A stretch of DNA of 9,632 nucleotides, taken from NCBI GenBank assembly GCA_034435395.1, contig DAOTXK010000223.1, positions 1 to 9,632 of the forward strand. Direction: 5' to 3'. The position numbers and the translations under genes are program-made. The stretch comes from DAOTXK01 sp034435395. Lineage in GTDB: Bacteria > Chloroflexota > Anaerolineae > Aggregatilineales > Ch27. How positions within the stretch are numbered: position 1 is the first letter of the stretch; each line of letters begins with the position of its first letter. The notes below the pieces were generated by a model, which made no database searches, was not told the origin of the DNA, and worked only from the letters and a program-made list of their open reading frames with translations. Positions 6,500 to 9,632 of this stretch are shown here, one piece after another.

Positions 6500-7251
6500 C
6501 GCTGGTAATAACCGGCCCCGATCATGGCGTGCATGTTGCCCTTGCCGACCATCAGGAAGGCCAGCAGCAGCCGCCCGACGGCGCTCAGCCCCAGGACGCG
6601 CCCCAGAACCCAGCCGCCCAGGCCCGCCGTCACCGCCGTCAGGACCACGCCCAGCTTGATGCCGCGCACGCCGCCATAGACCAGGCTCGGCCCGGCGGTG
6701 ATCGGGTTCAGCACGAAAGCGAACGGGCCGTCGATCAGCGGCTCGCCGAATTCCAGGTACGGCTGCCACAGGGGGATGTAACCGCGCTCGCGCAGAGTGT
6801 TGGCGGCCAGGTGGGCGGAGCTGGTCAGCCACTCCGCCTCACGCCCGAACAGCTGGGTATCCGAGTCCGGCGTCAGAAAAGGCTGGGGAATCGCCGCCGC
6901 CAGGAAGATGACCAGCAGGGCCTCGGCGGCGAACTGGAGCGGCGGGAGGCGGCGGTCCAGGGTCCGGGCGAGGGGAGGGGCGCATCGGGCGGACCGGCGG
7001 GCGGCCAGGAACCAGGCGATCCCCTGGCGGACCCGGCGGAGCAGGAAACGGGCCACCGCCCGCGGCCCCATCCCGGCGCGGACCGCCCGGTCGATCCCGG
7101 CGGCGGCCAGCGCGGCGACGATCAGCAGGGCGAAGAGGAAGGGCGAGCGTTCCGGCGGCTGGGTGAGCAACAGGGCCGCCGCGCCGACCAGGGCGGCGAT
7201 AAACAGCAGGTAGCGGATCACTGCGCTGCGTGGGGCTGCCGGTGGTTTCAT
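6412..7251 (-). pseudogene. YfhO-like polytopic membrane protein, 5' part before frameshift
   Basis: This is the N-terminal portion of the same protein. Residues 1-250 are genuine: hydrophobic helices at about 11-31, 36-53 and 105-125, then the conserved first loop PDSDTQLFGREAEWL, followed by PLWQPYLEFGEPLIDGPFAF and P near 185. This is the W-x-P-x(4)-G-x-P-l pattern of YfhO/PTPS-related GT-C-like proteins. It continues to GNMHAMIGAGYYQ. After Gln250 (codon 6502-6504) the frame turns into proline/arginine-rich nonsense for 29 codons and stops at 6412. The sense continues one frame over from 6499. Two bases (6500-6501) stand where a codon is expected, so one base is missing. The repaired protein would have about 794 residues. 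The ATG at 7249-7251 has no clear Shine-Dalgarno. A sequencing error would explain it equally well. Confidence 0.8.
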
Positions 7252-7356
7252 AGATGCCCGGTTTCAACTGCTCGCTGGCTGCTCAGGCCCCCCAAAGGCC
7301 ATTTAAAAAGGTCCCCCCATCTTCAGTCCTTCCCCCACAAGAGGGGAAGCAAGAAG
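7252..7356. other. Spacer with palindrome between the two membrane-protein genes
   Basis: This 105-bp spacer holds a perfect 7-bp inverted repeat, CTTCCCC (7329-7335) and GGGGAAG (7343-7349), with a 7-nt loop. It lies 8 bp after the stop of the glycosyltransferase gene. On the minus strand a run of G and then CCTTTTTAAA (about 7302-7311) follows some 20-30 nt later, too distant for a textbook terminator. A C-rich run (CCCCCC at 7312-7317 and again near 7289-7294) flanks it. The palindrome may be a dispersed REP-like element or a terminator. Confidence 0.5.
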
Positions 7357-8889
7357 TCACCCGTCACCCGCCGGCCAGCCGCTGACGCCCCGGCGCGCCG
7401 CAAACCGGCAGCGGGCAACAATCGCCAGCCGGGGGAGGCCCAGACCGGCAATCACCGCCAGCGGCGCGTGCAGGATGAGGTAATAACGCTGCCAGGGCAG
7501 GGGATTGGTCAGCAGCAGCGTCACCGCCGCGATCAGCAGCCAGAGCGCGATGAGAACCGCCGTCCCGTCGCGCCAGCGGTCGAAGAGCGCAGCCAGCCCG
7601 GCCACCAGCAGGGCGATCTGCACCACGGCCCACACCGGCCCGCCGCCGCGCCCGGCCAGCCCCGAACGCTGGTAGGAGTCGATCTGGGCGGTGATGGCCG
7701 GGAAGGTCGCCCAGGCCGGGTCTTCGTAGTACTGCGCCCCGGCGACGAACGCCTCCTTCACCAGCGTATCGAGGCGCTCGCCGGGCGTGTGCTGCCCGCC
7801 GAACCGTCCCACCTGCCGGTTAACCAGCCACTCCCGCCCTTCGAGGATGTAGATTGGCGTGCGAATCAGATCGTACCACACGGTCGGCAACGCATTCATG
7901 GCCCCATACATCAGCAGCAGCGCCGCGCCGCGCACGATCCATGTTCGGGCGGTGGCGGGCGTGGACCGGATGGTCAGGAGGAAGGCGATGATGCCGATCA
8001 GCCCCAGCATGGGCGGCCAGAACCACCATACTGGCATGAGCAGCATAAAGACCAGTTCGACGAGCACCCCCGCCGCCAGAACCAGGCATATGTGCTGGCG
8101 GTCGAAGGCAATCCCGGCGGGCGGGCCCTGACGGCGCAGCTTCGGCGCTAACAGCACGGCCAGGAAGGCTGCCGCGACGACCACGGCGGCGGTGTGTTTG
8201 CTGGCGACGGCCAGCCCTCCCGCCGCGCCCAGCGCCATGGTCCACCCGGCCAGCGTCCGCCAGCGGGGCGAGCGGGTCTGCGCCTGGATGACGACCAGCG
8301 CGATCAGGATGACCAGGGCGGTGGTAAAGAGCATAGCGCCTTCCTGCATGGCGCGCCGTCCGTTGACCAGGATGGCGGGGTTGGTGGCATACAGCAGGCT
8401 GGCCGTCCACGCCGCCGGACGGCTGGGGGTGAGCCGCCGGGCGATGGCAAAAACCATCACCACACTGAGCGCCGCGAACAGCGCCGACGGGGTGCGGGCC
8501 ACGCGCAGCAGGTCGTCGGCTGGCTTGTGGCCCAGCCGGACGTTGGCGTGCCATTGCCAGACGCTGGGCGAACGGACGATCTCCCAATTCCAGCCGGTGT
8601 TGAGGTCGTCGACCGTCATCCCGGCCAGGTCCCAGGCCAGGCCGATGGTCAGCGGGTTGATCGAGCCGTTCAGCACACGCAGGAACTGGGCCTCCTCATC
8701 GACGGGAGGCCATCGGAAGACCACCTTCTCCGGGGCGTGCTGGTGGACCAGGTAGTGGTAGTCCCGGCTCATGGCGATGAAGGTCGATTCATCGCCGTGA
8801 AAGGGGACCAGATCGCGCCCGGCGAGCACATACAGGCCCAGGATGCCCAGGAACAGGATGTCCAACAACAGCCAGCGGCGTTTCGCCAT
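7357..8889 (-). CDS. GT-C membrane glycosyltransferase, PMT/ArnT-like
   Basis: GT-C enzymes of the PMT/ArnT group are polytopic membrane proteins that transfer sugars from polyprenyl-phosphate donors outside the cytoplasmic membrane. The 510-residue product begins with a basic MAKRRW and one helix (about 7-24), then HGDESTF (31-37). Asp33/Glu34 are the likely counterpart of the acidic catalytic motif in the first extracytoplasmic loop. A long loop of about 100 residues follows, then RTPSALFAALSVVMVFAIARRL (about 132-153), a hallmark second helix of the family, and NPAILVNGRRAMQEGAMLF, matching the usual h-x-R-x-a-h-x-[DE] segment. About eight further hydrophobic segments follow, with PLPWQRYYLILHAPLAVIAG near the end. 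The ATG at 8887-8889 lies 5 bp after the sbcD stop, suggesting translational coupling; an AGG is about 10 nt upstream. The sugar and acceptor are unknown. Confidence 0.88.
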   Translation of the reverse strand: MAKRRWLLLDILFLGILGLYVLAGRDLVPFHGDESTFIAMSRDYHYLVHQHAPEKVVFRWPPVDEEAQFLRVLNGSINPLTIGLAWDLAGMTVDDLNTGWNWEIVRSPSVWQWHANVRLGHKPADDLLRVARTPSALFAALSVVMVFAIARRLTPSRPAAWTASLLYATNPAILVNGRRAMQEGAMLFTTALVILIALVVIQAQTRSPRWRTLAGWTMALGAAGGLAVASKHTAAVVVAAAFLAVLLAPKLRRQGPPAGIAFDRQHICLVLAAGVLVELVFMLLMPVWWFWPPMLGLIGIIAFLLTIRSTPATARTWIVRGAALLLMYGAMNALPTVWYDLIRTPIYILEGREWLVNRQVGRFGGQHTPGERLDTLVKEAFVAGAQYYEDPAWATFPAITAQIDSYQRSGLAGRGGGPVWAVVQIALLVAGLAALFDRWRDGTAVLIALWLLIAAVTLLLTNPLPWQRYYLILHAPLAVIAGLGLPRLAIVARCRFAARRGVSGWPAGDG

Positions 8890-8894
8890 GTCGT

Positions 8895-9632
8895 TTATAC
8901 CTGGTCAAGGATTTCCCGCGCGGCGGCCAGCAAGGCCGCGATCCGGTCCGGCGGCACGTCCTTCGCCTGGAAGTAGCGCTCCAGCAACTGCCCCGGGGTG
9001 AGGCGCTCCGGGCTGGCCCCCAGCCGCGCCCGGAGAGAGCGCTCCACGTCCTGGCGCAGCGCCGCCACGTGATTCGCCCCGGCGTCGACCAGCGCCCGGC
9101 GGATCGCGTCTTCGCCCAGCAGATGGGCGTTGGCTTCGCTCAGCTGGACCATCACGCGCACCACGGCGTCGGTCAGGTCCAGAGTCCGCGCCGCGTCGAG
9201 CACGGCGGCCGTCGGGTCTTTGCTCCGGCGGGCGTCAACCCGCACGGTGACGAAGGGGCGGGCGTTCACTTCCACAAACCGCCAGGCGGTCGCGCCGCGC
9301 GCCAGTTCGACCCAGCAGAAGCCTTTGGGGTCGCCTTCTTCGCTGAAGTCGAAACGCTCCAGGCTGCCGCTGTAGACGACCGGCGGGACATCGTCCCGAT
9401 CTGGCGGGAGGGTCTGGTGCCGGTGGAGGTGGCCCAGGGCCACGTAATCCCAGACCGGATCGGCCACCGCCGCCAGCCGGACGGCCACGTCGCGCCCCAG
9501 CATGACGGTCCGCTCCGCGCCAGGCAGCGCGCCCTCGACCGAGAAGTGCCCGGCCCGCCCGCGGGGGGCCGGGTCAGCGGCGGCCTGGGCGGCCAGGTCG
9601 CGCAGGCGATCCTCAACGGCCTGGCGCAGCAG
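8895..9632 (-). CDS. sbcD: SbcD/Mre11 exonuclease subunit (C-terminal part, cut by right edge)
   Basis: SbcD is the Mn-dependent calcineurin-like phosphoesterase nuclease that partners SbcC in processing DNA ends and hairpins. The visible 245 residues run in one open frame from the window edge to TAA at 8895-8897. They show the late Mre11 motifs: GHFSVEGA with His29 as a metal ligand, then DYVALGHLHRHQ with the GHLH motif (67-70), YSGSLERFDFSEEGDPKGF, and the C-terminal capping region. The first conserved motifs (DxH, GDxxD, GNHD) lie beyond the edge, as does the start codon. An internal ATG at 9503 is not the start because homology continues upstream of it. The next gene starts 5 bp downstream and is a membrane glycosyltransferase, not sbcC, which is unusual. 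Confidence 0.95.
   Translation of the reverse strand: MLRQAVEDRLRDLAAQAAADPAPRGRAGHFSVEGALPGAERTVMLGRDVAVRLAAVADPVWDYVALGHLHRHQTLPPDRDDVPPVVYSGSLERFDFSEEGDPKGFCWVELARGATAWRFVEVNARPFVTVRVDARRSKDPTAAVLDAARTLDLTDAVVRVMVQLSEANAHLLGEDAIRRALVDAGANHVAALRQDVERSLRARLGASPERLTPGQLLERYFQAKDVPPDRIAALLAAAREILDQV

Noticed and set aside
6529..8151. Plus-strand open frame of 540 codons opposite the membrane-protein genes
   Set aside because: It is antisense to two hydrophobic proteins and crosses their intergenic palindrome. It is rich in Gln, Arg, Gly and Pro with no recognisable domain or ribosome site.

Overview
The window is a GC-rich bacterial stretch in which every convincing gene lies on the minus strand, so transcription runs from the right end to the left. 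Gene content (SbcD/SbcC, a free-standing YedF-type DsrE protein, Uma2, DUF2283, Hsp20 and large GT-C/YfhO-like membrane proteins), together with the composition, would fit an uncultured member of the Chloroflexota. That is inference from style only; no taxonomic marker is present.

Layout in transcription order: (1) the C-terminal 245 residues of the nuclease subunit SbcD, cut by the right edge; (2) a 510-residue PMT/ArnT-like GT-C membrane glycosyltransferase starting 5 bp after the sbcD stop; (3) a YfhO-like polytopic membrane protein broken by a one-base frameshift near 6500, followed by an 8-bp minisatellite at its 3' end; (4) a 118-residue DsrE-family protein matching the C-terminal half of YedF; (5) a Uma2-family (DUF820) protein; (6) a heptamer tandem repeat directly upstream of (7) the ATPase subunit SbcC/Rad50; (8) a 75-residue DUF2283 protein; (9) a second, orphan copy of the last 57 bp of sbcC; (10) the N-terminal 85 residues of an Hsp20 small heat-shock protein, cut by the left edge.

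How they relate: SbcD and SbcC form one double-strand-break processing nuclease and are usually adjacent. Here about 5.6 kb of unrelated genes separates them. The glycosyltransferase and YfhO-like proteins probably act together on cell-surface glycans or lipid-linked sugars. The DsrE and Uma2 genes look like independent units, with a possible terminator/promoter between them. The junctions carry signs of rearrangement: tandem repeats at two of them, a palindrome at a third, and a duplicated gene end at a fourth. I did not find a convincing new defence or mobile system. The best leads are the duplicated sbcC tail around DUF2283, the split sbcDC pair and the frameshifted membrane protein.
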